This document shows, in pieces, positions 34,465 to 44,455 of a stretch of DNA of 64,000 nucleotides. The stretch's first letter is position 1. Each line of letters opens with the position of its first letter. Source of the stretch: Gaiellasilicea sp963765705 (GTDB lineage Bacteria; Actinomycetota; Thermoleophilia; Gaiellales; Gaiellaceae); the NCBI GenBank assembly GCA_963765705.1, contig CAVXXJ010000013.1, positions 62,001 to 126,000 of the forward strand, given 5' to 3'. A program made the position numbers and the translations under genes. The notes under the pieces were generated by a model. It ran no database searches, had not been told where the DNA came from, and saw only the letters and a program-made list of their open reading frames with translations.

Positions 34465-36098
34465 TGCCCCCACACGTACTTGTGCTCGGCGGCGGCTACG
34501 TCCCGATCACGCTGACGCGTGCGCTCCGGCGGGCGGTCGAACGTGGAGAGGTCGACGTCACCGTTGTCAGCCGTGACAACTTCCACACCTTCCACGGCTT
34601 CGTCGGCGAGATGATCACCGGGAGGATCGGGCCGAGCAGCATGCTCAGCCCCGTGCGGCGGATCTTCGCGCCGGCGAAGGTCCATGTCGCCGAGATCGAG
34701 TCGATCGACCTCGCCGCCCGCAAGGTCGTCACCAGCCGGCATCTCGACGGCGCCCGCTTCGAGCTCGAGTACGACCACCTCGTGCTCTGCCTCGGTAGCA
34801 GCGAAAATCTCGACGCCTACCCGGGGCTCGCCGAGCACGCGTTCAAGCTCAAGACGTTCAAGGACTGCCTGGCCCTCAAGAACCACGTGCTCGAGATGTT
34901 CGAGCTCGCGGACATCGAGCGCGACCCGGCCGAGCGGCGCCGGCTGCTCACATTCGTGGTCGCCGGCGGCGGCTACGCCGGCACCGAGATCGCCGGCGAG
35001 CTCGCCGACTTCGTCCGGCTGCTGACGAAGCGCGAGTACTCGGCCATCCGGCGTGACGAGTGCCGGGTCGTGATCGTCCATCCGGGCCCGACGCTGCTGC
35101 CTGAGCTCTACGGCTCGCAGAGCGCTGAGGGCCAGGGACGCGGGAAGGGCTACGCAAAGCTGGTCGAGTACGCGACGAAGCACACGCGCAAGCTCGGCGT
35201 CGAGCTGCTGCTCGAGACTCGGGTCGCGGGCGCGACGCCCCTCGACGTCTACCTCTCGAGCGGCGAGCACGTGCCGACGAGGACGATCGTCAGCGCCGTG
35301 GGGACGGAGGCGCCGCCGCTCTTCGACACGATCGAGATCCCGCGGAACGAGCGTGGCCGTGTGCGCACGGACGCGTCCTTGCGGGTCGAGGGCTTCGAGA
35401 GCGTCTGGGCCGGCGGCGACTGCGCCGCGGTGCCCCATCCCGACGGCGGCACGTGTCCGCCGGTCGGCATCTACGCGCTCAAGCACGGCGCCCGGATCGG
35501 CAAGAACATCCGTCGCGTCGTCGGCGGGAAGGAGCCGGAGCGGTTCCGCTACCCGGGCCTCGGCCAGGGCGTGTCGATCGGCCGCCGCACGGCCGTGGGC
35601 GAGCTGAAGGGCATCCCGATCCGCGGCCTCTTCTGCTGGCTCGTCTGGCGGTCGATGCTCTTCTACTTCTTCCCGACCTGGGACCGGCGGCTGCGGCTGC
35701 TCGCGGACTGGTCGATCTGGCCGCTCGTCGGGCGCGACATCGTCCAGCTCGGCCGCGGCGATCACGGCGACTACGAGATCCTCCATCACGTCTACCAGCC
35801 CGGCCAGGTGATCGCCGAGCGGGCACGGCCCGTACGACACGTGCACGTGATCGTGGAGGGCGAGGTCGAGCTCGTGACCGGCGACGAGATCGTCGGGAAC
35901 CTCCGCGCCGGAGATCACTTCGGCCGCAAGTCGATCGAGCTCTCGCGTGCCGACACGGCGCGGGCGCGGACGCTCGTTCGCACGGTCGCGCTGCGGGCCG
36001 ATCAGGCCAACGAGCTCCAGGACATGCTGCTCTCGACCGAGCGGATCGTGGCGCGCACCGGGACCTTTCAGACGATCCGCCCGGAGGACATTCCCTAG
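34464..36098 (+). CDS. NADH dehydrogenase-like FAD protein (NDH-2 type) with degenerate CNB tail
   Basis: 544 residues from GTG 34464. FAD fold HVLVLGGGYVPITLTRALRR, NDH-2-like VVSRDNFHTFHGFVGEM, second dinucleotide fold TFVVAGGGYAGTEIAGELAD, and a C-terminal FAD block VWAGGDCAAVPHPDGGTCPP. A hydrophobic stretch (FCWLVWRSMLFYFFPTWD) attaches it to the membrane, as in type II NADH:quinone oxidoreductases. The last 100 residues form a CNB-like barrel (IVEGEVELVTGDEIVGNLRAG) whose cassette lacks the conserved glutamate/arginine pattern, so nucleotide binding is unlikely. Probable quinone-linked NAD(P)H oxidation, with the barrel as a structural or regulatory addition. Confidence 0.85.
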   Translation: MPPHVLVLGGGYVPITLTRALRRAVERGEVDVTVVSRDNFHTFHGFVGEMITGRIGPSSMLSPVRRIFAPAKVHVAEIESIDLAARKVVTSRHLDGARFELEYDHLVLCLGSSENLDAYPGLAEHAFKLKTFKDCLALKNHVLEMFELADIERDPAERRRLLTFVVAGGGYAGTEIAGELADFVRLLTKREYSAIRRDECRVVIVHPGPTLLPELYGSQSAEGQGRGKGYAKLVEYATKHTRKLGVELLLETRVAGATPLDVYLSSGEHVPTRTIVSAVGTEAPPLFDTIEIPRNERGRVRTDASLRVEGFESVWAGGDCAAVPHPDGGTCPPVGIYALKHGARIGKNIRRVVGGKEPERFRYPGLGQGVSIGRRTAVGELKGIPIRGLFCWLVWRSMLFYFFPTWDRRLRLLADWSIWPLVGRDIVQLGRGDHGDYEILHHVYQPGQVIAERARPVRHVHVIVEGEVELVTGDEIVGNLRAGDHFGRKSIELSRADTARARTLVRTVALRADQANELQDMLLSTERIVARTGTFQTIRPEDIP

Positions 36099-36112
36099 CT
36101 CGCCGGGCGGGA

Positions 36113-38720
36113 ATGTGTATTTTCGCCGCGGTGGGCAACAGCAATGACCGGTTGGGCGGAACACGGCTGATCGTCGGCTACGCCGCGGTCGCTGCGTTCC
36201 TGCTCGTCGCGGTTGCGGTGTCCGTCTCGGCCGGCCGCGACGAGCACGCGCAGCCGGAGATCGCCGGCTTCTACACGTCGGACTCCGAGTGCCTCGGCGA
36301 GCGCTTCAGCTTGACTCAGTCGGGCCAGTTCGTCGACGTCGGCGGCGACGCCGGCGGCAAGCTGCGCCTCCGCGACGACGGATTGACGGGAACCGTCGAC
36401 TGCGTCGGTGGTGGGACCGCGTCGGTCGACCTCGACGTCAGCCACTTCGACGTCACCCCGTACAGCATCTCTGGGACGGTCGGCGAGGACCGCGTGATCG
36501 CGACGTTCGCCGAAGAGCTCCCCGAGCCGGGCACCTCCGCCAAGCCCGCGCAGAAGCGCGAGCGGCGAGGAGACGTTCGGTCGCCTGATGCTCGCGATCG
36601 CCGCCGTGATCCTGGCCGCGCGGCTCGTCGGCGCGCTGATCGCGAGATTCAGCCAGCCGCGCGTGATGGGCGAGGTGCTGGCGGGGATCCTGCTCGGCCC
36701 GACGCTGCTCGGCGCCGCCTGGCCCGAAGCCAAGGACTACCTCTTCCCGCCCGACATCGTCCCGCTCCTCTCGGGCGCCGCCCAGATCGGCCTCGCCTTC
36801 TACCTCTTCCTGGTCGGCATGGAGCTCGACCCGAAGATCCTGCGCGACCGGATCGGCCAGGCGGCGTTCATCTCGAACGCGAGCGTGGCGGTCCCGATGG
36901 GGCTCGGCTTCCTCGTCGCGCTGCCGGTCTACGAGCTGCTCTCGCCCGACGTCCGCTACCTGCCGTTCGCGCTCTTCATGGGCGTGGCGATGTCCGTCAC
37001 CGCGTTTCCCGTGCTGGCCCGGATCCTGATCGAGCGGCGGATGCTGAGGCGGCCGGTCGGAGCGCTCTCGATGGCGGGCGCCGCAATCGACGACGTGACC
37101 GCGTGGTGCCTGCTGGCGCTCGCGGCGGCGATCGCCGGCAGCGGCGAGTCCTCGCATGCGCTCCAGGTCGTCGCGCTCGCAGCCCTGTTCACGGCGGCGA
37201 TGCTGCTGGTCGGCCGGCGGCTCCTCGAGCCGCGTGTCGAAGGCGTACGACGAGGTCGGCCACGTGCCGACGCTCTGGCTCGGATTCATCTTCGTCGGCG
37301 TCCTCCTGTCCGCCTACGTCGCGCAGCAGATCGGGATCGCGGCGATCTTCGGCGCGTTCATCATGGGGCTGATCATGCCGCGGCGCGCCGGTCTCACGGC
37401 CGACGTCAGCGCGCGCTTCGAGAACTTCGTCGTCCTCGTTCTGCTGCCGCTGTTCTTCGTCGTCACCGGCCTCAGAACCGAGGTCAACGCGCTCAACCGT
37501 CCCGTGCTGTGGGCGATCACGCTGCTCCTGATCGCCGTCGCGATCGTGGGCAAGTTCGTCGGCGCGATGCTCGCGGCCCGCTACGGCGGCTTCAGCCTCC
37601 GCGACTCGGCCGCAATCGGCGCGCTGATGAACACGCGCGGCCTCACCGAGCTGATCGTCCTCAACATCGGGCTCGACCTCGGCGTCATCTCGACGCAGCT
37701 CTTCACGATGCTCGTGGTGATGGCGCTCGTGACGACGTTCATGGCCGGCCCGATCCTGCGGCTGATCGATCCCCGGCACGAGCTCAGCGAGCCGGTCGAG
37801 GAGGAGCTGCGCAAGGCGCGTGCCACGAGGGACGAGCTGCCGGTGGAGGCTCCGGCGCGCGCGATCCTCGTCGCGCCGCAGGACGAGAAGAACCTCGATG
37901 CGCTCCTGGCGCTCGCGGAGCCGCTCGCGAAGTCGACACCGCCGCGCGAGATCGTCGTCGCTCAGCTCGTCGTACCCGCCCGGTTCGTGACGGGCGCCGC
38001 TCTCGACGCCGGCGAGGTGGCGACGACCTCGCAGCGCCTCGATGAGAAGCGCGCCGAGCTGGCCGAGCGCGGCATCGCCTCCCGCGCAGTCGCCTTCACG
38101 AGCATCCTGCCGGGTCAGGACTACGTCAGCCTCGCGTCCGAGGAGGAGGTCGATCTCGTGCTGCTCGACGGCAGGCGGCCGCTGCTGGGCGAAGGGATTC
38201 CTCGCGGCCCGGTCGGCGAGGTGCTCGAGAAGGCGCCGTGTGACGTCGCCGTCCTCGTCGAGCGGCCCGGGATGCCCGCGATCGACGCGCGGCACCCGGT
38301 GATGGTGCCGTTCGGCGGCGGCGACCACGACTGGGCCGCGCTCGAGCTCGCCGCCTGGATCGCGACCGCGCACGAGACGCCGCTGAAGCTGCTCGGCGCC
38401 GCAGAGGGCACGAATGGCGACCGCGACGGGAGCCGTGTGCTCACCTCCGCCTCGCTCGTCGTGCAGCAGCTGGCCGGGGTCCAGACCGAAGCGGTGCTCT
38501 TCGACCTGGCGGACGGCGGCCTGCTGCGAGCAGCCGAGGGCGCGGGCCTGCTCGTGATCGGCCTGTCCGAGCGCTGGCGCGACGAGGGGCTGGGCCGGTG
38601 CGCTCGGCGATCGCGAAGGCGGCGCCGGCGCCGATCCTGTTCGTCCGTCGCGGCACCCGGCCGGGCGCGCTCGCGCCGCGGACCGGCGACCTGACGAAGT
38701 TCTCCTGGTCGCGAGCGTGA
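36113..38720 (+). CDS. CPA2 cation:proton antiporter with novel N-terminal domain and Usp tail, frame broken
   Basis: Read across breaks near 36563, 37229 and 38605 the product is about 868 residues. N-terminus: helix (LIVGYAAVAAFLLVAVAVSV), then an extracytoplasmic domain of about 110 residues (GFYTSDSECLGERFSLTQSG, GKLRLRDDGLTGTVDC). The frame then passes directly into the antiporter (MLAIAAVILAARLVGAL, RVMGEVLAGILLGPTLLG, GVAMSVTAFPVLARILIE, GLTELIVLNIGLDLGV). C-terminus: universal-stress-type domains ending APAPILFVRRG. Family role: Na+ or K+/H+ exchange. The alternative is that a small membrane protein ends near 36590 and the antiporter starts at ATG 36588. The gapless frame after repair favours fusion. 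Confidence 0.75.
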
Positions 38721-38762
38721 CTCCTGTGGAATTTCTGCCCGCCCCGAAGTAAGGTCACGCGG

Positions 38763-40122
38763 ATGCCGCTCACCAACCCGCGCGACTCGACGATTGCGGT
38801 CGTCGGTGACGGATTCGGCTCGCTGATCGTCTACTCGACGGCGGTGTACCTCGGGTTCCGCCCCGAGGAGATCACGATCTACGGGCCTGCCCAGACGCCG
38901 GTCCAGACCTACCAGCAGTTCGCGTTCAACCTCGGGCAGACGGTCCTGCGCTCCGAGTCGGAGTCGCACTTCCTGCCAGCCGACTGGCCGACGTTCGCCG
39001 AGCTCGAGGCGTGGTCGCGCCGGAGCATCAAGCCGCTGCTCCGCTCTGCGCGCCGCCGGTACAACCCGGGCGTCCCGGACATCATGGCCGAGGCCAACAT
39101 CGTCGCCCACAAGCTCGGCTGGAACGACCAGCGCTACCCGACGAGGATCGGCTGGCTGCAGCGCGCCGCCGCCTCGAACGGCGAGACGCCGCACTTCGTC
39201 CTCTTCGACGAGGACGCGCGAGTTCGTCGGCCGCGCGAAGCACGTGATGATCGCCTGCGGCCATGGGCCCCTCTCGTTTCCGCCTGTGCTGGCGAAGGCG
39301 CGCCAGGATCCCGCGCTCGCCGACCGGATCGTGCAGGCGTACGCGCCGAAGCAGTACGACCCGAGCGGCCGCTACATCGTCATCGGCTCGGGCATCGCGT
39401 CGGTCAACGAGTGGGCGAACGCGATCGACGTGGGGGCGAAGTGCATCTCGCTCGTGCGGAACCCGACTCCGGACGAGCAGGACCTGAACACGCCGCGCTG
39501 CTTCTTCGAGGCGCTCGGGATCGACGCGTTCCAGAACCTCGACTTCGACCAGCGGATCGAGTTCCTCGGCCGGATCCTGAAGGGCACCTCGCCGCACCGG
39601 CGCGGCTGGGAGGCGAGGATCGCGACCGGCCGCGAGGAGGGCCGCTTCGAGCAGATCATCGGCGAGATCGACGAGATCAAGCCGGGCCCGCTCGGCCTGC
39701 GCGTGCACGTGATGAGCAGGCACGGGGAGGATCCGGGCTGGCTCGACGTGACAGGCGTCGTCACCGGGACGGGCTTCAACAAGTCCGCGCTCTCGCTGCC
39801 GCTGCTGCGCCGGCTCGTCGAGTTCTACAAGGTGCCGATCGACAACGGCCGGATCAAGCTGCAGTCGAACTGCGGCGTCCCCGGCCTCGACCGGCCCGAC
39901 TCGCGCTGCGCGGCGATGGGCATCCACGCCAACACCGTGATCACCCACGGCGACACGATCGCGGGGCTCAAGTACATCGGCCGCCGCTTCGTCGCCGACT
40001 GCTTCGAGGCAGAGAAGCCGAAGAAGCGCCGTTTCCTCTCGCGGCTGGCGATGCAGGTCTCGCTCGCGAACCAGACGGCGCACGCGATCAGGCGAGTCCG
40101 CCGGGAAGAGCAGCTCGCGTAA
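38763..40122 (+). CDS. FAD/NAD(P)-binding oxidoreductase, one frame break
   Basis: About 453 residues after repair near 39219. The N-terminal dinucleotide fold is IAVVGDGFGSLIVYSTAVYL, the second is RYIVIGSGIASVNEWANAID, and a late region VTGTGFNKSALSLPLLRRLV resembles FAD-dependent pyridine-nucleotide monooxygenases. It has no signal peptide. A -10-like TAAGGT lies seven bases before the ATG. TAATG coupling to the next membrane gene suggests membrane association. Substrate unknown. Confidence 0.78.
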
Positions 40123-40739
40123 TGTGCCCGACCGTCCTCGGCCGGATCCAGACACGCGTCGCGATTCTCGTCGGCCCGGCGATCCTCGCGACGATCCTCT
40201 CGCTCCTCACCGAGAACGAGGGCTGGATCGTCACGATCGGGATCTACCTGCTGATGGGCGTCGCGCTCGACTCCATCTTCTACCCGTACCTGATCAAGTG
40301 GCAGCCGCCGTGGCTCACCTTCGTGCTCGCCGTGGGCGAGTTCGTGCTCCTGTTCGTGCTCGTCAAGACGCTCGAGCCGGGCAAGGCGCCGTACGGCGAC
40401 CCGAACCACTTCCTCGGCTGGGACGACTGGCGCCCGATCGCGCTCTACTGGGTGAGCTGGGTGATCGCGATCGCGACCAAGATCGTCATCCTGCCGCTCC
40501 GGTCGCTCTCGTTCATCGAGAACGGCGGCGAGTTCCGCAAGGTCGGCTGGTCGGTGGCGCCGGAGTATCAGCCGCTGCCGCTGCTCTCCGCGATCGACGA
40601 GCGCCCGTCGGAGGGGAAGCTCGCGCGGGAGTTCTCCTCGTCGCACGCGGTGCCGGACCTGAAGCTCGCGCGGCCGCTCACCAGCCTGCACCGGATCGCT
40701 CCCCCGGACGAATCGCCGCCCGCACCGGCCGCGTCATAG
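40122..40739 (+). CDS. Membrane protein, about four helices
   Basis: 205 residues, ATG sharing the A of the previous TAA stop. Hydrophobic segments: VAILVGPAILATILSLLT, IVTIGIYLLMGVALDSIFY, LTFVLAVGEFVLLFVLVKTL and IALYWVSWVIAIATKIVIL. A cytosolic tail rich in Pro and charged residues follows. No family recognised. Position between the FAD oxidoreductase and GH15 gene suggests one operon; it may anchor the oxidoreductase. Confidence 0.7.
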   Translation: MCPTVLGRIQTRVAILVGPAILATILSLLTENEGWIVTIGIYLLMGVALDSIFYPYLIKWQPPWLTFVLAVGEFVLLFVLVKTLEPGKAPYGDPNHFLGWDDWRPIALYWVSWVIAIATKIVILPLRSLSFIENGGEFRKVGWSVAPEYQPLPLLSAIDERPSEGKLAREFSSSHAVPDLKLARPLTSLHRIAPPDESPPAPAAS

Positions 40740-40759
40740 AACGCTCCTTCAGCGGCGCG

Positions 40760-42580
40760 ATCGATCTCTCGGTCTCGGCCGCGACGCAGTATCTCCCGAT
40801 CGCCGAGCACGGCGTCATCGGCGACTTGCGGACGGTGGCGCTGGTCGGCACGGATGGGACGATCGATTGGTACTGCTGCCCGCGCTTCGACTCGCCGAGC
40901 GTGTTCGCGGCGATCCTCGACCGGCAGAAGGGCGGCCGCTACCGGATCGCGCCGGCGCTCGGCATCGGCACCGTCAAGCAGCTCTACTTCCCGGACACGA
41001 ACGTCCTGATCACCCGCTTCCTCACCCCGCACGGGGTCGGCGAGGTGGAGGACTTCATGCCGGTCGCCGCTCCGGGCCTGCACCACCAGCGGCTGATCCG
41101 CCGCGTGCTCTGCGTTCGCGGCGACATGACCTTCCGCGTCGAGGTCGAGCCGCGCTTCGACTACGGCCGCGAGGAGCACGAGACGGCCGTCCACGAGCAC
41201 GGCGCCGTCTTCCGCTCGTCCGAGCTGACGCTCTCGCTCGCCTCCTCGGTCGGGCTCGAGGCGCGCAACGACGGCGTCTACGGCGAGTTCACGCTCGCGC
41301 CCGGCGAGAGCGCGACCTTCGTGCTCGAGACGACGCCCGACGACGACGTTCCGAGGCCGTTCACGGAGGACGAGACGCGCCGCGACTTCGAGGCCACGGT
41401 TGCGTTCTGGCGGAGCTGGCTGTCGCAGTCGCGGTACAAGGGCCGCTGGCGGGAGACGGTGCACCGCTCCGCGCTCGTGCTGAAGCTGCTCACCTACCAG
41501 CCGACGGGCGCGATGGTCGCCGCGCCGACGACGAGCCTGCCCGAGCAGATCGGCGGCGGCCGGAACTGGGACTACCGCTACACCTGGATCCGCGACACGG
41601 CCTTCTCGCTCTACGCGCTGCTCCGGCTCGGCTTCACGGAGGAGGCGGCCGGGTTCATGGACTGGCTCACCGACCGCTTCAGGGAGCGCGTCGGCAGTGA
41701 GTCGGGGCCGCTCCAGATCATGTACCGGATCGACGGCAGCTCCGAGCTGACCGAGGAGGTGCTGACCCACCTCGAGGGCTACATGGGCTCGCTCCCGGTC
41801 CGGATCGGGAACGGCGCGGCAGATCAGCTCCAGCTCGACATCTACGGCGAGCTGATCGACTCCGTCTACCTCTTCAACAAGCACGCGACGCCGATCTCGC
41901 ACGCTGCCTGGACCGACCTGTCCCGGATCGTCGAGTGGGTGTGCGAGAACTGGGATCAGGCGGACGAGGGGATCTGGGAGGTCCGCGGCGGCCGCCAGCA
42001 CTTCACCTACTCCCGCCTGATGTCCTGGGTCGCGGTCGAGCGGGCGGTCCGGATCGCCCGTCAGCGCGGTCTGCCGGCCGATCTGCTGCGCTGGACGACG
42101 ACGCGCGACGCGATCTACAACCAGGTGATCACGCGGGGCTGGAACCCGGCCCGCGGGGCCTTCGTCCAGCACTTCGACACCGAGGTGCTCGACGCCTCGG
42201 TGCTGCTGATGCCGCTGACGAAGTTCATGGCGCCGACCGACCCGCTCTGGATCTCCACGCTCGACCTGATCTCGAAGGAGCTCGTGTCGGACAGCCTCGT
42301 CTACCGCTACAACCCGATCGCCTCGCCCGACGGCCTCGAGGGCGACGAGGGCACTTTCACGATCTGCTCGTTCTGGTACGTGGAGGCGCTCGCCCGCGCC
42401 GGGCGCGTCGACGAGGCCCGGCTGGTCTTCGAGAAGATGCTCACGTACGCGAACCACGTCGGCCTCTACTCGGAGGAGATCGGCGCGACCGGCGAACTAC
42501 TTGGGAACTTCCCGCAAGCGTTCACCCATCTCGCCCTGATCAGCGCAGCCGCCAACCTCGACCGGGAGCTCGGCTCGTGA
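40760..42580 (+). CDS. GH15-family glycoside hydrolase (trehalase/glucoamylase type)
   Basis: About 606 residues. The GH15 signature is complete: YLPIAEHGVIGDLRTVALVG and TDGTIDWYCCPRFDSPSVFA at the N-terminus, GGGRNWDYRYTWIRDTAF, the general acid region DEGIWEVRGGRQHFTYSR, and the general base region GDEGTFTICSFWYVEALARA. The actinobacterial relatives are mostly trehalases; glucoamylase remains possible. Cytosolic, no signal peptide. There is no ATG, GTG or TTG between the previous stop and the conserved N-terminus. The ATC at 40760 marks where homologues would begin, so the start may be non-canonical, lie within the previous gene, or be obscured by an error. Confidence 0.85.
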   Translation: MDLSVSAATQYLPIAEHGVIGDLRTVALVGTDGTIDWYCCPRFDSPSVFAAILDRQKGGRYRIAPALGIGTVKQLYFPDTNVLITRFLTPHGVGEVEDFMPVAAPGLHHQRLIRRVLCVRGDMTFRVEVEPRFDYGREEHETAVHEHGAVFRSSELTLSLASSVGLEARNDGVYGEFTLAPGESATFVLETTPDDDVPRPFTEDETRRDFEATVAFWRSWLSQSRYKGRWRETVHRSALVLKLLTYQPTGAMVAAPTTSLPEQIGGGRNWDYRYTWIRDTAFSLYALLRLGFTEEAAGFMDWLTDRFRERVGSESGPLQIMYRIDGSSELTEEVLTHLEGYMGSLPVRIGNGAADQLQLDIYGELIDSVYLFNKHATPISHAAWTDLSRIVEWVCENWDQADEGIWEVRGGRQHFTYSRLMSWVAVERAVRIARQRGLPADLLRWTTTRDAIYNQVITRGWNPARGAFVQHFDTEVLDASVLLMPLTKFMAPTDPLWISTLDLISKELVSDSLVYRYNPIASPDGLEGDEGTFTICSFWYVEALARAGRVDEARLVFEKMLTYANHVGLYSEEIGATGELLGNFPQAFTHLALISAAANLDRELGS

Positions 42581-43314
42581 AGCGCATCGGCGTCATCTCG
42601 GACCCGCACGGCAACCTACTCGCGCTCGAAGCCGTGCTCGCGGAGCTCGAGCGCGAGGAGCTCGACGGTCTCGTCTGCCTGGGCGACATCGCGGTCGGCC
42701 CGCAGCCTGCCGAGACCCTCGCCCGCGTGCTTGCGCTCGGCTGTCCCATCGTCAAGGGGAACTGGGACGAGTGGTTCAGCGACGGCATCCCGCCTGCGGA
42801 CTACGAGATCGGCCGCTGGCTCGTCGAGATCGGGGAGTTCTGGGTCGCTCAGCTGTCCGCCGAGGATCTCGTGGCGATGCGTGGCTTCTCGAAGACGGTC
42901 GACCTCGATCTCGGCGACGGCGTGACCGCGCTCTGCTTCCATGGCTCCCCGTCGTCCAACATGGAGGGGATCTACTCGACCACGCCTGACGAGAGCCTCG
43001 ACCAGATCCTGGGCGACGCTCGTGCTCCCGTCATGCTCTGCGGCCACACGCATCTCCAGATGCTGCGGCGGCGCAAGGACACGCTGGTGGTGAACCCCGG
43101 CGCGATCGGGCTTCCGTTCAGCGCCTGGGCGCCGCACACGATCGCGATCGCGCCCTGGGCCGAATACGCGGTCCTGACGCACGACGAGGGCCGGCTCCAC
43201 GTCGACCTGAGGCGGACGACCTACGACGTCGAGGAGATGCTCCGCCTGAGCCTCGAGAGCGGCATGCCGTACGCGGAGTGGTGGGCCGGCTGCTGGCAGC
43301 TCGACGCGCGCTAG
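42577..43314 (+). CDS. Calcineurin-like metallophosphoesterase (YfcE/MJ0936 type)
   Basis: 245 residues from GTG 42577, overlapping the GH15 stop (GTGA). Metal ligands: D9 and H11 (VISDPHGN), D37 (CLGDIAVGP), N in KGNWDEW, the histidine of CFHGSP and the pair in CGHTHLQM. The VNPGAIGLPFSAWAP segment is typical of this phosphodiesterase group. A two-metal phosphodiesterase or phosphatase; substrate unknown, possibly a cyclic nucleotide in view of the many CNB domains, but that is speculation. Confidence 0.88.
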   Translation: MKRIGVISDPHGNLLALEAVLAELEREELDGLVCLGDIAVGPQPAETLARVLALGCPIVKGNWDEWFSDGIPPADYEIGRWLVEIGEFWVAQLSAEDLVAMRGFSKTVDLDLGDGVTALCFHGSPSSNMEGIYSTTPDESLDQILGDARAPVMLCGHTHLQMLRRRKDTLVVNPGAIGLPFSAWAPHTIAIAPWAEYAVLTHDEGRLHVDLRRTTYDVEEMLRLSLESGMPYAEWWAGCWQLDAR

Positions 43315-43946
43315 GCGCGCCTGGACCGTCGGACCCACCAGAGGATCCCGCCGGCAAGCGCAAGCGCGACGAGCGGCGCGATCAGAAGCGGATCGAAGCT
43401 GCTCGCGGGAGGCGGGGTGTAGTCGAGGCTGCCGTTGATCGCCAGCGGCGTGGCGCCCGCAGTCCCGGACACCTGCCAGTCGAAGACGTGGTGCGGCTCG
43501 CCGGGTGCCTTGCGGACGGCCGGCGGGTCGGTCGTGCTCATCCAGTGGATCCGGTGGTCGTGCCAGTCGTAGGCCCGTCCACGGGCGACGCGCTCCCAGT
43601 CCGGCTCCGCGTCCTTGGAGGCCGCGGCCGGGACCTCGACGCCGCCGTAGCGCTCCCTGTTCAGGTACGTCGCCGGCGAGTTGACGTTGCGGAAGACGCC
43701 GCCGTTCGCGCCGAAACGGAGGTACGGCTCTCCCTCGTAGCCCTGGATCACGAGCTCCCGGCCGGTGTCGTTGCGGACGCGCAGCTCGTCGTCGCCCGCG
43801 AGCACCTGCACCGAGAGGCCCGCGAGCTGCGGCTGCAGCGACGTGACGGCTGACGTGAAGCCGCGCAACGCCCCGTCGCCGTGCCCCGCAGCGGCGGGGC
43901 AGGCGACGAGGACGGCGAAGACGGCCGTGAGCGCGGCTCGTCTCAC
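43311..43946 (-). CDS. Exported membrane-anchored hypothetical protein of copper operon
   Basis: 211 residues: signal peptide (AALTAVFAVLVACPAAAGHG), a strand-rich extracytoplasmic domain with LSVQVLAGDDELRVRNDTGR and DWHDHRIHWMS, and a C-terminal helix (IAPLVALALAGGILWWVRRS). The HDHRIHWM cluster could bind copper. Its start overlaps the YcnI-like stop, so it is the third gene of a CopC/CopD operon. Family not named with certainty. Confidence 0.72.
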   Translation of the reverse strand: MRRAALTAVFAVLVACPAAAGHGDGALRGFTSAVTSLQPQLAGLSVQVLAGDDELRVRNDTGRELVIQGYEGEPYLRFGANGGVFRNVNSPATYLNRERYGGVEVPAAASKDAEPDWERVARGRAYDWHDHRIHWMSTTDPPAVRKAPGEPHHVFDWQVSGTAGATPLAINGSLDYTPPPASSFDPLLIAPLVALALAGGILWWVRRSRRA

Positions 43947-44455
43947 TTGACCAACGTGACGCCCGGCGCCGGCTCCTCCGGCTCCGGCTTACCCTTGCTG
44001 GGGATCTCGATCCAGCGGTGGAGGCCCTTCACGCACCTCTGCACCGTCGGGAACCAGAGCGTCTTCCCGGGCGTGTTCGGCATGCCCAGGCGGAGCTCGA
44101 AGGTGTCGAACCACGCATCGGCGATCCTGCCGCCGCTCCACGTGACCTCGAGCACGCCCGTCGTGATCGTGTTGCCGTTGAAGTCCTTGACGGGCTTCGG
44201 CAGCTTGCCGCGCTTGATCGCGATCGTCCAGCCCTGCTTCGGCCGCGGCTTCGCGGCGGTGATCCCTGCCGGGATCCGGATCGACACCGAGCGGGTCGGC
44301 GAGCCGTCGCAGCCGTGGCCGATGACGAAGCCGATCACGCTCGTCTGACCGGCCCGCGCCTTGTCGGGGGTGGTGCCGACGTGGGCCGAGGCGACCCCGA
44401 TGACGACCAGGGCAATGGCCGCTGCGGCCACGAGTGGAAACGTCTTTCGCATCAT
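43943..44455 (-). CDS. YcnI-like (DUF1775) secreted copper-binding protein
   Basis: 170 residues with a signal peptide ending VASAHVGTTP. The histidine right after cleavage is the copper-binding N-terminus seen in YcnI proteins. Following motifs GHGCDGSPTRSVSIRIPAGI, KPRPKQGWTIAIKRGKL and a WF-FELRLGMPNTPG block match the DUF1775 beta-sandwich. No C-terminal anchor is seen, whereas many YcnI proteins have one. Coupled by ATGA to CopCD. Confidence 0.85.
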   Translation of the reverse strand: MMRKTFPLVAAAAIALVVIGVASAHVGTTPDKARAGQTSVIGFVIGHGCDGSPTRSVSIRIPAGITAAKPRPKQGWTIAIKRGKLPKPVKDFNGNTITTGVLEVTWSGGRIADAWFDTFELRLGMPNTPGKTLWFPTVQRCVKGLHRWIEIPSKGKPEPEEPAPGVTLVK

